Below, one piece after another: positions 43,424 through 52,452 of a stretch of DNA of 64,000 nt; position 1 is the first letter of the stretch, and every line of letters starts with the position of its first letter. The DNA lies in NCBI GenBank assembly GCA_039819065.1, contig JBCBSS010000018.1, positions 5,367 to 69,366 of the forward strand. The letters are read 5' to 3'. The notes under the pieces are model-generated. The model saw nothing but the letters and a program-made list of their open reading frames with translations, did no database searches and had not been told where the DNA came from. The position numbers and the translations under genes are program-made. Source of the DNA: JBCBSS01 sp039819065. Its GTDB lineage: Bacteria; Bacteroidota; Bacteroidia; Cytophagales; Cyclobacteriaceae.

Positions 43424-44032
43424 ATGGAAACTATGGAAAAACTTGATTTGGTCAAGTCATTTAAAGAGTATTATAAGGCTAAGCAAATACCCGAATTAGT
43501 AGACCTGGCACCAGCTTACTATTTGACCATCAGTGGTGTAAGCGCACCAGAAGATGAGTTATTTGTAAAGAGCATCGAGTCTATTTATCCTCTGGCTTAT
43601 GGTATTAAGAAACTAGCTAAAGATCAGGGCAGGGATTTCGGCGTGCCGAAAATGGAAGGACAATGGTGGGTGGAAGGGGAAGTTCCATTTGAAGAAACAC
43701 CTAGAGATCAATGGCATTGGAGAATCATGATCATGATGCCTGATTTCGTAGATATTAAGATGGTAGATAAGGCTAGAGAAATAGTGGAGAAGAAGAAAAA
43801 CCCCGAAAGGCTAGCAGATGTGACATTCGAAAAGATACATGAAGGCAAAAGTGTCCAAGCCCTGCACATTGGTTCTTATGAAGAAGAAAAACCTACTCTT
43901 GAAAAGCTATTCAAAATGATTGCTGACAAGGGCTTGAGCATTAACGGATATCATCATGAGATTTATTTGTCTGATCCGAGGAAAACGCCTGAAGAAAGGC
44001 TCAAGACCATTATTAGATATCCTGTGAAATAG
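43424..44032 (+). CDS. GyrI-like small-molecule-binding protein
   Basis: A 202-residue soluble protein matching GyrI-like/SHS2 proteins: PAYYLTISGVSAPEDELF near the start, YPLAYGIKK, EGQWW, and the late ALHIGSYEEEKPTLEKLFKMIADKGLSINGYHHEIYLSDPRKTPEE, the classical effector-domain ending. Members bind or hydrolyse hydrophobic toxins; some protect gyrase. With AlkC directly behind (seven bases) a stress or detoxification job is likely. Confidence 0.9.
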   Translation: METMEKLDLVKSFKEYYKAKQIPELVDLAPAYYLTISGVSAPEDELFVKSIESIYPLAYGIKKLAKDQGRDFGVPKMEGQWWVEGEVPFEETPRDQWHWRIMIMMPDFVDIKMVDKAREIVEKKKNPERLADVTFEKIHEGKSVQALHIGSYEEEKPTLEKLFKMIADKGLSINGYHHEIYLSDPRKTPEERLKTIIRYPVK

Positions 44033-44039
44033 ACAACTA

Positions 44040-45131
44040 ATGGCAGAACTTTTAAAGAACCAATTCTTTCAACCCGCTTTTCACCAAGCACTTGCGAAAG
44101 CGATTAACCGAGTACATCCCAATTTCAGTGAGGATGAATTTATGAGCAAGGTCTACAATGACAGATGGGACGGTATGGAACTCAAGGAACGTATGAAGCA
44201 TACCGCACTGACGTTGCGACAGTTACTGCCTGAAGACTATCTGAAAGCATTGGACGTACTCAAGAAGGTCTGCCATCATTTCCAGGGTTTTGACGGCATG
44301 GTATTTCCTGATTTTGTAGAACAATTTGGTCTGGATTACCCGGAGGTATCATTGGATGCGCTGGAGTTATTTACACAATACTCCAGTAGTGAGTTTGCCA
44401 TTAGGCCTTTCATTGTGAGGTATGAAGACCTGGCCATGGGACGCATGTTTCGATGGTCGACTGATGAGAATTACCATATAAGAAGATTGTCAAGCGAAGG
44501 TTGTCGTCCCAGGTTGCCGTGGGCGATGGCCCTTCCTAAATTCAAAAAGGATCCTTCTCTCATTCTACCTATTCTGGAAAACATGAAGGCCGACCCTGAA
44601 GAATATGTTAGAAAGAGTGTTGCTAACAACCTGAACGACATTACTAAGGACAACAAGGAAATCGTGTTAGAGACCCTTGAGCATTGGAATGCTGATAAGG
44701 CAAAAAGTACGCAATGGATCATAAAACACGCTTTAAGGGGACTGCTAAAGGCAGGAGATAAGCGAGCACTTGCGATCCTTGGATTCAAGAAAGCAAATGT
44801 CGAGATAGAACATTTGATGCTTGATCGGGACTCTATATCCATGGGAGAAGAACTAAATTTTTCTTTCAAGCTGACCAACCAAGGAAAAAGCAAAAAGAAG
44901 CTGATGGTCGATTATGTTATTCATTTTGTGAAATCTAATGGTAGCACGGCTCCGAAGGTTTTTAAGCTAACCAATATCGATTTAAGTGCTGAAGATACCG
45001 TTGAGTTAGCCAAGAAACATGAAATTAAACCCATTACCACCAGAAAATATTATGCCGGGGTGCATCGACTAGAAATCCAAGTGAATGGTCAAATGTACGG
45101 TGGTGTAAATTTTGAACTAGTGTTGAGTTAA
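44040..45131 (+). CDS. alkC: DNA alkylation repair glycosylase AlkC type
   Basis: A 363-residue protein with HEAT-like repeats over residues about 1-245 and an added beta-sandwich at about 250-363 (LGEELNFSFKLTNQGKSKKKL-like strands), the immunoglobulin-like domain that separates AlkC from AlkD. FAIRPFIVRYEDLAMG, HIRRLSSEGCRPRLPWA and DPEEYVRKSVANNLNDITK are the glycosylase signatures. AlkC removes 3-methyladenine and 3-methylcytosine from DNA. It follows the GyrI-like gene by seven bases, so it shares its transcript. Confidence 0.92.
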   Translation: MAELLKNQFFQPAFHQALAKAINRVHPNFSEDEFMSKVYNDRWDGMELKERMKHTALTLRQLLPEDYLKALDVLKKVCHHFQGFDGMVFPDFVEQFGLDYPEVSLDALELFTQYSSSEFAIRPFIVRYEDLAMGRMFRWSTDENYHIRRLSSEGCRPRLPWAMALPKFKKDPSLILPILENMKADPEEYVRKSVANNLNDITKDNKEIVLETLEHWNADKAKSTQWIIKHALRGLLKAGDKRALAILGFKKANVEIEHLMLDRDSISMGEELNFSFKLTNQGKSKKKLMVDYVIHFVKSNGSTAPKVFKLTNIDLSAEDTVELAKKHEIKPITTRKYYAGVHRLEIQVNGQMYGGVNFELVLS

Positions 45132-45157
45132 GTGTATTATGTCGCATAAGTTGCCGT

Positions 45158-45165
45158 TATTTTTG
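45158..45165 (+). promoter_or_regulatory. -7-like box before the TfoX-like gene
   Basis: TATTTTTG, an exact TAnnTTTG match, just upstream of the palindromic element at 45166-45232. It could start the TfoX-like transcript, which would then carry the palindrome in its leader. Confidence 0.35.
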
Positions 45166-45232
45166 TCCAAGACGAGGCAAAAAATATGAGCATAGCTGTA
45201 GCTACGTAATTATTTTTTAACGAAGTATTGGG
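45166..45232. repeat. Palindromic intergenic element, copy 1
   Basis: An imperfect palindrome around ATAGCTGTAGCTACG: an AAAAAATAT arm on the left and an ATTATTTTTTAAC arm on the right, in the AlkC/TfoX gap. It shares the AAAATAT, TAGCTACG, TTTT order with the element at 61325-61370 when one copy is reversed. Confidence 0.45.
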
Positions 45233-45294
45233 TGAAAAGAACAACACTTGGTGTGACTAAAATATGCTTAATTTAACACGAGAATTATAAGACT

Positions 45295-45573
45295 ATGAAA
45301 AAGGTCAGTTTTCATCATTCCAAGCTTTCAAAGCTCAAAAATATTGGGAAAACGATAGAAAAAAGACTCAATGAGATTGGAGTTTATTCGAAAGAAGACC
45401 TCGAAACCATTGGGCCAGTCAAGGCATATCGTTTGATCAAGGAGAATTACCCTGACAAGACCATTCCGGTTTGTTATTACCTATATTCCTTCGAGGGAGC
45501 ACTCTTGAATCGGCACTGGGATGATATTCCTGAAGAGACCAAGGAAGAGTTAAAGAAAGCGGCTGGTGTTTGA
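45295..45573 (+). CDS. Stand-alone TfoX C-terminal domain protein
   Basis: A 92-residue protein that equals the TfoX/Sxy C-terminal domain: LKNIGKTIEKRLNEIGVYSKEDLETIGPVKAYRLIKENYP, a helix-hairpin-helix-like fold, then CYYLYSFEGALLNRHWDDIPEETKEELKKA. The N-terminal domain of TfoX/Sxy, the competence activator, is absent. It may bind DNA or proteins during repair; that is inference from its neighbours. It lies 163 bases behind alkC. Confidence 0.88.
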   Translation: MKKVSFHHSKLSKLKNIGKTIEKRLNEIGVYSKEDLETIGPVKAYRLIKENYPDKTIPVCYYLYSFEGALLNRHWDDIPEETKEELKKAAGV

Positions 45574-45584
45574 GGAGATGAACT

Positions 45585-46640
45585 TCAGAATAAACTCAGA
45601 TTGCCACCACGCCTGAACTTGGTAATATCCAGAGGGGGCACTTTTCTGCCAGACATGTATTTTTTCTTCGCCATTCTAAAAAGAGAGGCTATGCTATTGG
45701 CGTAATTGCCTTCTCCACTTTGTCGCCTGCCCCATTCACTATCATTGACCTGTCCTCCGTGCATATCACATATTTGATTCCAGACTTTGTTGAATCGGTC
45801 TGGAAAGTTCTTTTTCAGCCAATCTTCGAACATAGGGCCGATAGCACCATTCAACCGCACTACCGTGTATCCTGCGCTTAATGCCCCGTGGTCAGCAGCA
45901 GCTTTGATTACATTGGGAATTTCATGATGATTCAATCCCGGGATGATGGGAGCATTCATAATACTCACCGGAACACCCTTTTTAGAAAGTGCTTCGATCG
46001 CCTTCAATTTTCGGATGGCACTAGCCGTTCTAGGCTCCATGATCGACCTAAGCTTTTCGTCCAGTGTGGTAATGGAAAAGTGAATGTGTACCAAATTATC
46101 ACTGGCTAGATCCGTCAATAAGTCGATATCACGAAGTACTAGCACATTTTTGGTGATCATGGAAACCGGATGCCGATATCGAACCATAACCTCTAAGACA
46201 CCCCTCGTCAATTTAAACCGTCTTTCGAGTGGCTGATAGCAATCCGTGTTTCCAGACACCATTATAGGCATGGGTTTCCAGCTCTTGTGAAGGATCTGTT
46301 GTTCCAATGTTCTAGGTGCGTTCTCCTTAACAATGATCTTTCTTTCAAAGTCAAGACCTGCGCTGAACCCCCAATACTCATGCACATTTCGGGCGTAACA
46401 ATAAATGCAACCGTGCTCACAACCCTGGTATGGATTCAAAGAGTAAACCATGCCCAGGTCGGGGCTATCTACTTTGTTCACGATCTTTTTTGGGTGCTCG
46501 AAGAATATCTCCGTCTTCGGAGCTTCCAAGTGTTTTTCCTCGTCTAACCCTTCTATATGATCAGTGACATATTCCTGGCTCAGGAACTTGTTACGCGTAT
46601 TTACCTGAGCCCCTCGCCCTTTTAGATAGCCATCTTGCAT
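45585..46640 (-). CDS. PA0069 family radical SAM protein
   Basis: A 351-residue radical SAM enzyme. It starts DGYLKGRGAQVNTRN and has NPYQGCEHGCIYCYARNVHEYWGF, the CxxxCxxC cluster site with the PA0069-type extension, plus SGNTDCYQPLERRFKLTR. The family is related to spore photoproduct lyase but its substrate is unknown. It converges with the TfoX-like gene; the TfoX and repair cluster nearby makes a nucleic-acid substrate attractive, yet unproven. A TAATTTTG box (complement of 46646-46653) touches the start, hinting at a leaderless transcript. Confidence 0.92.
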   Translation of the reverse strand: MQDGYLKGRGAQVNTRNKFLSQEYVTDHIEGLDEEKHLEAPKTEIFFEHPKKIVNKVDSPDLGMVYSLNPYQGCEHGCIYCYARNVHEYWGFSAGLDFERKIIVKENAPRTLEQQILHKSWKPMPIMVSGNTDCYQPLERRFKLTRGVLEVMVRYRHPVSMITKNVLVLRDIDLLTDLASDNLVHIHFSITTLDEKLRSIMEPRTASAIRKLKAIEALSKKGVPVSIMNAPIIPGLNHHEIPNVIKAAADHGALSAGYTVVRLNGAIGPMFEDWLKKNFPDRFNKVWNQICDMHGGQVNDSEWGRRQSGEGNYANSIASLFRMAKKKYMSGRKVPPLDITKFRRGGNLSLF

Positions 46641-46761
46641 ACAATCAAAATTACCAAAATAAATAGTAAATACTAATATTTTTAGTAAAAAAGTTTATAA
46701 TAATTTTAGCCCTTCAAAAAGAGTGGTCAGTTAAGGATAAGACTTAAAATGTGTGGAGCAA

Positions 46762-47487
46762 TTAAATCTGATGGTCGCTGTTGAGGACAGACAACACCTG
46801 ATTTTTGTAGTTGCGTCCAATGGGGATTTCTTTTCCAGGAACCTCTATAGCCGAAGCAGAATAGGATTCTATTTTATTAATGGGAACGATGAAAGAGCGG
46901 TGGATACGCATGAAGTTCTCTTCGGGGAGCTTTTGCTCAAGGTAGCTGATTTTTTGATGCGTGATGACTTCTTTGACCGGCGTTTTGACACGTACGTAGT
47001 CTTTCAAACTCTCAATGTAGAGAATATCATGAAGAGGTACTTTCACCATCTTTTTATCTGCTTTGAGATAGATATAATCGCCTTCTGTATCTGTTGTCTG
47101 TGCATCTTGTGCCTTAGCTGAATACTGCTTTGGTTGTGTTTGATATACCTTGTTAATGGCTTTAAGAAACCTTTCGAAAGAGATAGGTTTCAGCAAATAG
47201 TCGATGATATCTAATTCATAACCTTCCAATGCATAATCCCTATAGGCCGTGGTGAAAATTACCTTGGGAGGGGATTTCATGGTTTTTAGAAAGTCAATGC
47301 CCGTCAGTTTGGGCATTTGGATATCCAAGAATAATAAGTCGACCTGCTTTTCCTGTAGTACTTCGAATGCCTCAAGGGCGTTACTACAAGTAGCCATGAT
47401 TTCCATGCCTTCAAGCCTTTCAACATATGATTCGATTACCTCAATGGCTAGAGGTTCATCATCGACTATAAGACACTTCAGCTTCAT
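46762..47487 (-). CDS. LytTR family response regulator
   Basis: A 241-residue regulator. The receiver domain has the acidic pair CLIVDDEP, the phosphoacceptor aspartate in LLFLDIQMPKLTG near residue 55 and the lysine in DYLLKPISFERF. The LytTR DNA-binding domain fills residues about 140-238 (YIYLKADKKMVKVPLHDILYIESLKDYVRV, then FMRIHRSFIVPINKI). It overlaps the end of its sensor gene by 29 bases. Its target is unknown. Confidence 0.95.
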   Translation of the reverse strand: MKLKCLIVDDEPLAIEVIESYVERLEGMEIMATCSNALEAFEVLQEKQVDLLFLDIQMPKLTGIDFLKTMKSPPKVIFTTAYRDYALEGYELDIIDYLLKPISFERFLKAINKVYQTQPKQYSAKAQDAQTTDTEGDYIYLKADKKMVKVPLHDILYIESLKDYVRVKTPVKEVITHQKISYLEQKLPEENFMRIHRSFIVPINKIESYSASAIEVPGKEIPIGRNYKNQVLSVLNSDHQI

Positions 47488-48592
47488 CTGTTTCCTTTAT
47501 TTTTGGCTGGTGAGTCAGCTTCACATCCGGCTCTTCATTAATACCCAGCTTAAGTACAATGAGGTACGTTTCATCGGTATCGAAGGTTTTGAGATCATAG
47601 TTAGCGCTGTACAATAACTCTAATCTCCTTTTTACATTTTTGAGCCCTATGCCCTCCTTGTAGTTTCTTTCATCCTTGGCGCCATTGTCGCTCTTGCTGT
47701 TTTCTACCTTCAAGGTCATTTGATCACCCTTTACATTAAGGTCTATGCCGACCCAGGCGTCCTTGGTTTCTCCACTTACGCCGTGTTTGAAGCTATTCTC
47801 AACAAAAGGTAGAATAAGCATGGGAGCGATGAACTTGCCCGATATATCTCCTTTTACATTAAAGGAAAGATCCAGGCGCTTGCCATATCTTATTTTTTCT
47901 AGAGACAAATAATTCTCAAGTAGCTCAATTTCTTTTTTCAATGGCACCCTGTCCGCGTTACATTCATAAAGCATGTAATTGAGCAGATCAGAAAGCTTGA
48001 GCACCATTTCCGGTGCATGGTCGGATTTCTTGAGGGTGAGAGCGTATAGATTGTTCAGCGTATTGAAAAGGAAGTGAGGGTGAATTTGAGCCTTCAAGAA
48101 CTTAAGTTCTGCCTCCAATTTATCTTGGGTCAGCCGCTGAGTAGTTTGCTGGTTTCTGAACCAGTGTTTAATGAATTTGATGACCACCGCAATCGCCACC
48201 ACTGGATAAATGTAGGTAACGCTCTTTATAATTTTTGCCGGATGGAGCAAGGTCAGGTTCCAATCTTCTTCAGGAAAATAGATGGGGTGTTCAACGTATA
48301 TCACCATCACCCAATGCACGAAGCCAAATACCAACATAACACCACCGAGTAGAGCGAAAAACGGCGTGTATCTGCCGGACAACAGGTACCGAGGCATTAA
48401 ATAATACAACGTGAAGTAAGTGACGGCTATTTTTTCCGGAAGGAAGATGAGCTGCAATTGGAATTGGACAGCATAATCTTCTTTAAAACTGCCATAGAGG
48501 ATAGAAAAGAATAAAACATACCCAACCCAGAATAAGATATGTTTAAGTACTCTGGGAACTCCTGAATTGTATTTGTCGAGTTCCATTTTCAT
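47459..48592 (-). CDS. LytS-type sensor histidine kinase
   Basis: A 377-residue membrane kinase with four hydrophobic segments at about residues 15-140, a His_kinase region with the phosphorylated histidine in QIHPHFLFNTLNNLYAL, and a HATPase with the N box PFVENSFKHGVS and IGLKNVKRRLELLY. It pairs with the LytTR regulator, whose start lies in its last 29 bases. ATG 48592 is used; a TTG at 48613 would lie inside a hairpin. The stimulus is unknown. Confidence 0.92.
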   Translation of the reverse strand: MKMELDKYNSGVPRVLKHILFWVGYVLFFSILYGSFKEDYAVQFQLQLIFLPEKIAVTYFTLYYLMPRYLLSGRYTPFFALLGGVMLVFGFVHWVMVIYVEHPIYFPEEDWNLTLLHPAKIIKSVTYIYPVVAIAVVIKFIKHWFRNQQTTQRLTQDKLEAELKFLKAQIHPHFLFNTLNNLYALTLKKSDHAPEMVLKLSDLLNYMLYECNADRVPLKKEIELLENYLSLEKIRYGKRLDLSFNVKGDISGKFIAPMLILPFVENSFKHGVSGETKDAWVGIDLNVKGDQMTLKVENSKSDNGAKDERNYKEGIGLKNVKRRLELLYSANYDLKTFDTDETYLIVLKLGINEEPDVKLTHQPKIKETDEAEVSYSR

Positions 48593-48610
48593 AAGGTGGG
48601 GTTTAAAAGA

Positions 48611-48639
48611 CAAACAACCACCCGTTTGGTGGTTGTTTG
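48611..48639 (-). promoter_or_regulatory. Strong inverted repeat in the LytS/LytTR leader
   Basis: CAAACAACCACC (48611-48622) and GGTGGTTGTTTG (48628-48639) form a perfect 12-pair stem with a five-base loop, 19 bases upstream of the kinase start. No T-run follows. It may be an operator or an RNA element controlling the two-component genes. Confidence 0.5.
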
Positions 48640-48905
48640 CGAAATTAACCTTAAAATATAGCTTATAAAAAAGACTTACAATACCACTAATCGTTATTGA
48701 GGTCTAATAGTTTCGAATGTTTATATCTTTTGGATGAAATACTTGATTTGCAAGATGAACGACCTCCTTATTGCTCTAGAAGCCGAGTGACGAACCTGTT
48801 GCAGATTTGAACATCCATACAGCCATTTCTGGCCGAAAAGCCATTTTGGGCAGAACTTCTTATCAGGCAGGGAGTACAATAACCCATCAACATGCTCCAA
48901 CGCTC

Positions 48906-51116
48906 ATGAAAAAGTCATTTTTTACTTTGCTTATTGGCTGCCTTTTTTATCAGCTGCAAGCACAGGACACCCGGGAAGCATATCAAGTGAGAATTCAAAA
49001 ATCTATAGACCAGATCGAGTTGGATGGAGACCTGAGTGAGGAATCTTGGTCGAACGCTGATATTGCCAACAACTTCATAAATCATTGGCCCTTGGATAGT
49101 GGCAAGGCTGAGGCTTTAACTGAGGTTAAGCTTACCTACGATGATGCTTTTCTTTATGTGGCCGCCACTTGTTTTGATAATGGTGAAAGGATCATACAAT
49201 CACTTCGTAGGGACAGTGAAAACCACTGGTCAAGTGATGGTTTTACCATAGCCATCGATCCGATCAATCAACGCACCAATGGTTTTTTATTTGGCGTAAA
49301 CGCTGGTGGAGCACAGATAGAAGGGACACTCAACGTAAGAGGTTCTGATACCGAATCTGATAATAACTGGGACAATAAATGGTACTCGCAGGTAAAACAA
49401 TATGAAGACCGTTATGTGGTTGAGATGGCCATTCCTTTCAAAACATTAAGATATAATGGCGGCAACGGAGCCTGGGGAGTGAACTTCATCCGTAATGACA
49501 TGCAGCGCAACATCTATTCTACCTGGACTCGGTTTCCTTTGAACTTTGGTGGGATAGACCTCGGATATAATGGCAGCATCGTTTGGGATAAACCACCACA
49601 ACCTTCTGAAGGTAAGGTCATTCTTATACCCTACACTTCCGGAGGTATTTCTAGAAACCATGAAGACAATGAGCCTACCGAAAGAGATTTCGATGCAGGC
49701 TTGGATGCCAAAATAGCCCTGTCTTCTTCACTCAATTTGGATTTAACGCTCAATCCTGACTTTTCCAATGTCGATGTCGATCAGCAAGTAACTAACCTGA
49801 CCAGGTTTAGCGTGCTTTTCCCTGAGCGCCGTAATTTCTTTCTCGAGAACAGTGATCTATTTGGCAATTTCGGGGCCTGGAATGTGAGGCCATTTTTTTC
49901 GAGGAGAATTGGATTGATTGACGGAGAGCCTGTTCCTATTCTATATGGTGCGCGTCTCTCAGGCAATATCACTGATGATACTCGCATTGGTATAATGGAC
50001 GTGCAAACCCGTTCTACCAACGAAGTAGGGGCTCAGAACTACGCCGTTCTATCCGCCCAAAAAAGAGTGTTAAAAAGATCCAATATCAAAGGCATCTTTA
50101 TTAACCGACAATCGACAGAAAGCGGTGAGAGCAATGATGACATGAGCGATTATAACAGAGTAGGCGGGTTGGAATTTGAATACCTGTCTAGTGATGGGAA
50201 ATGGAGCGGTACGGCACGTTATCACAAGTCTTTTAACCCGGAGAAATACGATCAAACCGATTTCTACTCTGCTTTCATTGCCCATAACTCACGCAATCTT
50301 TGGTTCGGGACTGCCATGAACCGTGTACAGGAAAACTTTATTGCCGATGTAGGTTTTGTTCCCAGGTTGTTCAATAACGATGATGCTCGAGATACAACGG
50401 TCAGAATTGGCTATACACAGCTCAATCATTGGTTAGGCTATAATCACTTTACTTCTCAAGACTCAAAGATCAATTTCCATGGGCCAAGATACTGGACAGC
50501 ACTGATTTACAATGATGGCGGCGAGTTCAGCGAAAGACGCAGCAACCTGCGCTATTTCCTCAACTTTAGCAGCGCAAGCGAGATAGAATTCAGGTTCATT
50601 GACAGTGAAATAGTATTGCCATTTCCAACTGATTTTGTGGGTGAGGACAATGACTTGCTTCCATCAGGAAGATACCGTTTTCAGACCTACGGGATACGCT
50701 ATGCGTCAAATCCTCGGAAAGCTTTCTACGGTGAGGTATCCCTCGATGTAGGAAGTTTTTACAATGGCAATAGAACAACTTTTGGTCTGAATGCGAATAT
50801 ACGCAGACAACCTTGGGGAAACTTCGGTTTGGCTTATACCCAGAACAGAGTAGAGCTATCTGAAAACTTTGGAAGTACCGTGTTGCATTTGATTGGCCCT
50901 AGAATGGAGGTGTCGTTTTCTAACAAGATGTTCTGGACATCATTTTTACAATACAACACCCAAGCCGAGAATTTCAATATCAACAGCCGATTCCAATGGC
51001 GCTACAAGCCTATGTCCGATCTATTTATCGTGTATAGCGATAATTATGCGACGGATGGACTGAACGTAAAAAATCGAGGAATTGTTTTTAAACTAACGTA
51101 TTGGCTCAATTTATAA
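48906..51116 (+). CDS. DUF5916 outer-membrane protein with CBM9-like domain
   Basis: A 736-residue exported protein. MKKSFFTLLIGCLFYQLQAQ is a signal peptide, which fixes the ATG at 48906 over one 33 codons earlier. Residues about 28-215 are a CBM9-like domain (IELDGDLSEESWSNADI, FTIAIDP). The rest is DUF5916, a predicted outer-membrane beta-barrel (LFPERRNFFLENSDLFG, FFSRRIGL and the final IVFKLTYWLNL). The ligand is unknown; such proteins are common and abundant in Bacteroidota. A 33-residue microprotein gene follows after nine bases. Confidence 0.93.
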   Translation: MKKSFFTLLIGCLFYQLQAQDTREAYQVRIQKSIDQIELDGDLSEESWSNADIANNFINHWPLDSGKAEALTEVKLTYDDAFLYVAATCFDNGERIIQSLRRDSENHWSSDGFTIAIDPINQRTNGFLFGVNAGGAQIEGTLNVRGSDTESDNNWDNKWYSQVKQYEDRYVVEMAIPFKTLRYNGGNGAWGVNFIRNDMQRNIYSTWTRFPLNFGGIDLGYNGSIVWDKPPQPSEGKVILIPYTSGGISRNHEDNEPTERDFDAGLDAKIALSSSLNLDLTLNPDFSNVDVDQQVTNLTRFSVLFPERRNFFLENSDLFGNFGAWNVRPFFSRRIGLIDGEPVPILYGARLSGNITDDTRIGIMDVQTRSTNEVGAQNYAVLSAQKRVLKRSNIKGIFINRQSTESGESNDDMSDYNRVGGLEFEYLSSDGKWSGTARYHKSFNPEKYDQTDFYSAFIAHNSRNLWFGTAMNRVQENFIADVGFVPRLFNNDDARDTTVRIGYTQLNHWLGYNHFTSQDSKINFHGPRYWTALIYNDGGEFSERRSNLRYFLNFSSASEIEFRFIDSEIVLPFPTDFVGEDNDLLPSGRYRFQTYGIRYASNPRKAFYGEVSLDVGSFYNGNRTTFGLNANIRRQPWGNFGLAYTQNRVELSENFGSTVLHLIGPRMEVSFSNKMFWTSFLQYNTQAENFNINSRFQWRYKPMSDLFIVYSDNYATDGLNVKNRGIVFKLTYWLNL

Positions 51117-51125
51117 CACTACAGT

Positions 51126-51227
51126 ATGACGCTTAAAATAGCATTTACATTGATTTTTGTGGCCATCTGGATATGGCAGATAGGAATGGACGTCCGCACA
51201 GCAGTGAGAACTAAAGGGAAGAAGTAG
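51126..51227 (+). CDS. 33-residue single-pass membrane microprotein
   Basis: A short reading frame starting MTLKIAFTLIFVAIWIWQIG: one hydrophobic segment of about 17 residues with K4 before it and a basic tail (RTKGKK) after it, suggesting a cytoplasmic C-terminus. It starts nine bases after the DUF5916 stop. No family is recognised. The clean membrane pattern and close spacing make it a plausible gene, though shortness limits certainty. Confidence 0.5.
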   Translation: MTLKIAFTLIFVAIWIWQIGMDVRTAVRTKGKK

Positions 51228-51367
51228 AACCCTTACTTCTTTCTTGTTTTATAGGTTTTTATCGCCTCCGTGAGTGTCTCACACACGGATTTTATCGGTT
51301 TAGTCATTTGTGAGGACACAAACGACGGCGAAAGTTTTATAGATTTCTTTTCAGTCGTATCTGACCA

Positions 51368-52267
51368 TTATTCAGCTGTCAGGCTTTCGTGCACTACCAT
51401 AACGAAGGTTTCAGATTTGATGAAGTTATTATTCCACCGTTCATCATAGTCAGACAATGGCTTAGCTGAGATAATATCATCAAGGCTTTGCCCTTTAGCG
51501 ATCCTTTCCTTTACAATATCCCTTACGCTGATCAGCATATTTCGAAATTCGATCACATCTTTTTTGGTTGACATCTCACCATGACCTGGGATGACTCGTG
51601 TTTCGTCATTGATAAGATCTAGTGCTTGGCCTAAGAAAGCAATGATGCCGTCTATCGAGCCTCCGCTTGACGTGTCTATAAACGGGTAACCGTAGCGGAC
51701 GAAAACATCACCCATGTGGATGACATTTGATGCTGGGAAATATACGATGGCATCTCCGTCTGTGTGGGCACGACCATTATGGATGATCTGCACTTCTTCT
51801 CCATTGAAGTGAAGTTTGAGGCCTTGATCAAAAGTGATAACTGGTAACGCTTTCTCAGGAAAAGCGGGAACCTCCCTCTTCAATAGTTCAATTACCTGCC
51901 CTGAGGCCATTCTTTCCCTTACTTTTTCCTGGGCTAGAATGGTAGCACCAAAGCGCTCAAAATTCTCATTGCCACCTGTATGGTCAAAATGCCAATGCGT
52001 GTTGATCAAGTATTTGATGGGAGAATCGCTGATAGTTTGGATGGCTTCTTTGAGCTTTTCTGATACCGGAGCGTATTGTGCATCAATGACCAATACGCCA
52101 TCTGGACCAGCGAAAACGCCGAGGTTGCCGCCACGGCCTTTCAGCATGTACAACTTATCAGTAAGCTTTTCCGTTTGTATTTTGATTTCATTGTTCTGCG
52201 CAAATAATGTTGTTGGTAGAACGAGCAATAAAATAAAAGTCAGTTGCGACCGTAGTAAAAGAGTCAT
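51368..52267 (-). CDS. Secreted MBL-fold metallo-hydrolase
   Basis: A 299-residue protein with a signal peptide ending LLVLPTTLFAQ. The zinc site is complete: INTHWHFDHTGG (HxHxDH), the histidine in HNGRAHTDGD, the aspartate in IHMGDVF and the late PGHGE. The layout resembles the periplasmic SoxH/quinoprotein-relay type and class B3-like branches. A true beta-lactamase is not supported, and the substrate is open. It is a single gene divergent from the VWA gene; the 140 bases behind it hold nothing clear. Confidence 0.9.
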   Translation of the reverse strand: MTLLLRSQLTFILLLVLPTTLFAQNNEIKIQTEKLTDKLYMLKGRGGNLGVFAGPDGVLVIDAQYAPVSEKLKEAIQTISDSPIKYLINTHWHFDHTGGNENFERFGATILAQEKVRERMASGQVIELLKREVPAFPEKALPVITFDQGLKLHFNGEEVQIIHNGRAHTDGDAIVYFPASNVIHMGDVFVRYGYPFIDTSSGGSIDGIIAFLGQALDLINDETRVIPGHGEMSTKKDVIEFRNMLISVRDIVKERIAKGQSLDDIISAKPLSDYDERWNNNFIKSETFVMVVHESLTAE

Positions 52268-52452
52268 AGCAGTGCGAGGTGAATCAATTAAACCTAATTA
52301 TAGTTTGATTTTTTTGATGGTCGGGTGCTAAAAAAGTGTTTTTAAAGGTAACATTGCAACAATATGCCCTCTAGGGCGCTTATTACTGCGTAACATGTAA
52401 TTTCTACACAGCCTGCTGTCCGAAAGTTCAGTTTTCCCGTTAAAAAGAAAAT

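Noticed and set aside
46753..47121. Long plus-strand frame antisense to the LytTR gene
   Set aside because: It mirrors the LytTR coding sequence and shows no independent domain.
51368..52267. A class B beta-lactamase
   Set aside because: The metal motif is shared by the whole MBL superfamily; nothing specific to beta-lactamases is visible.
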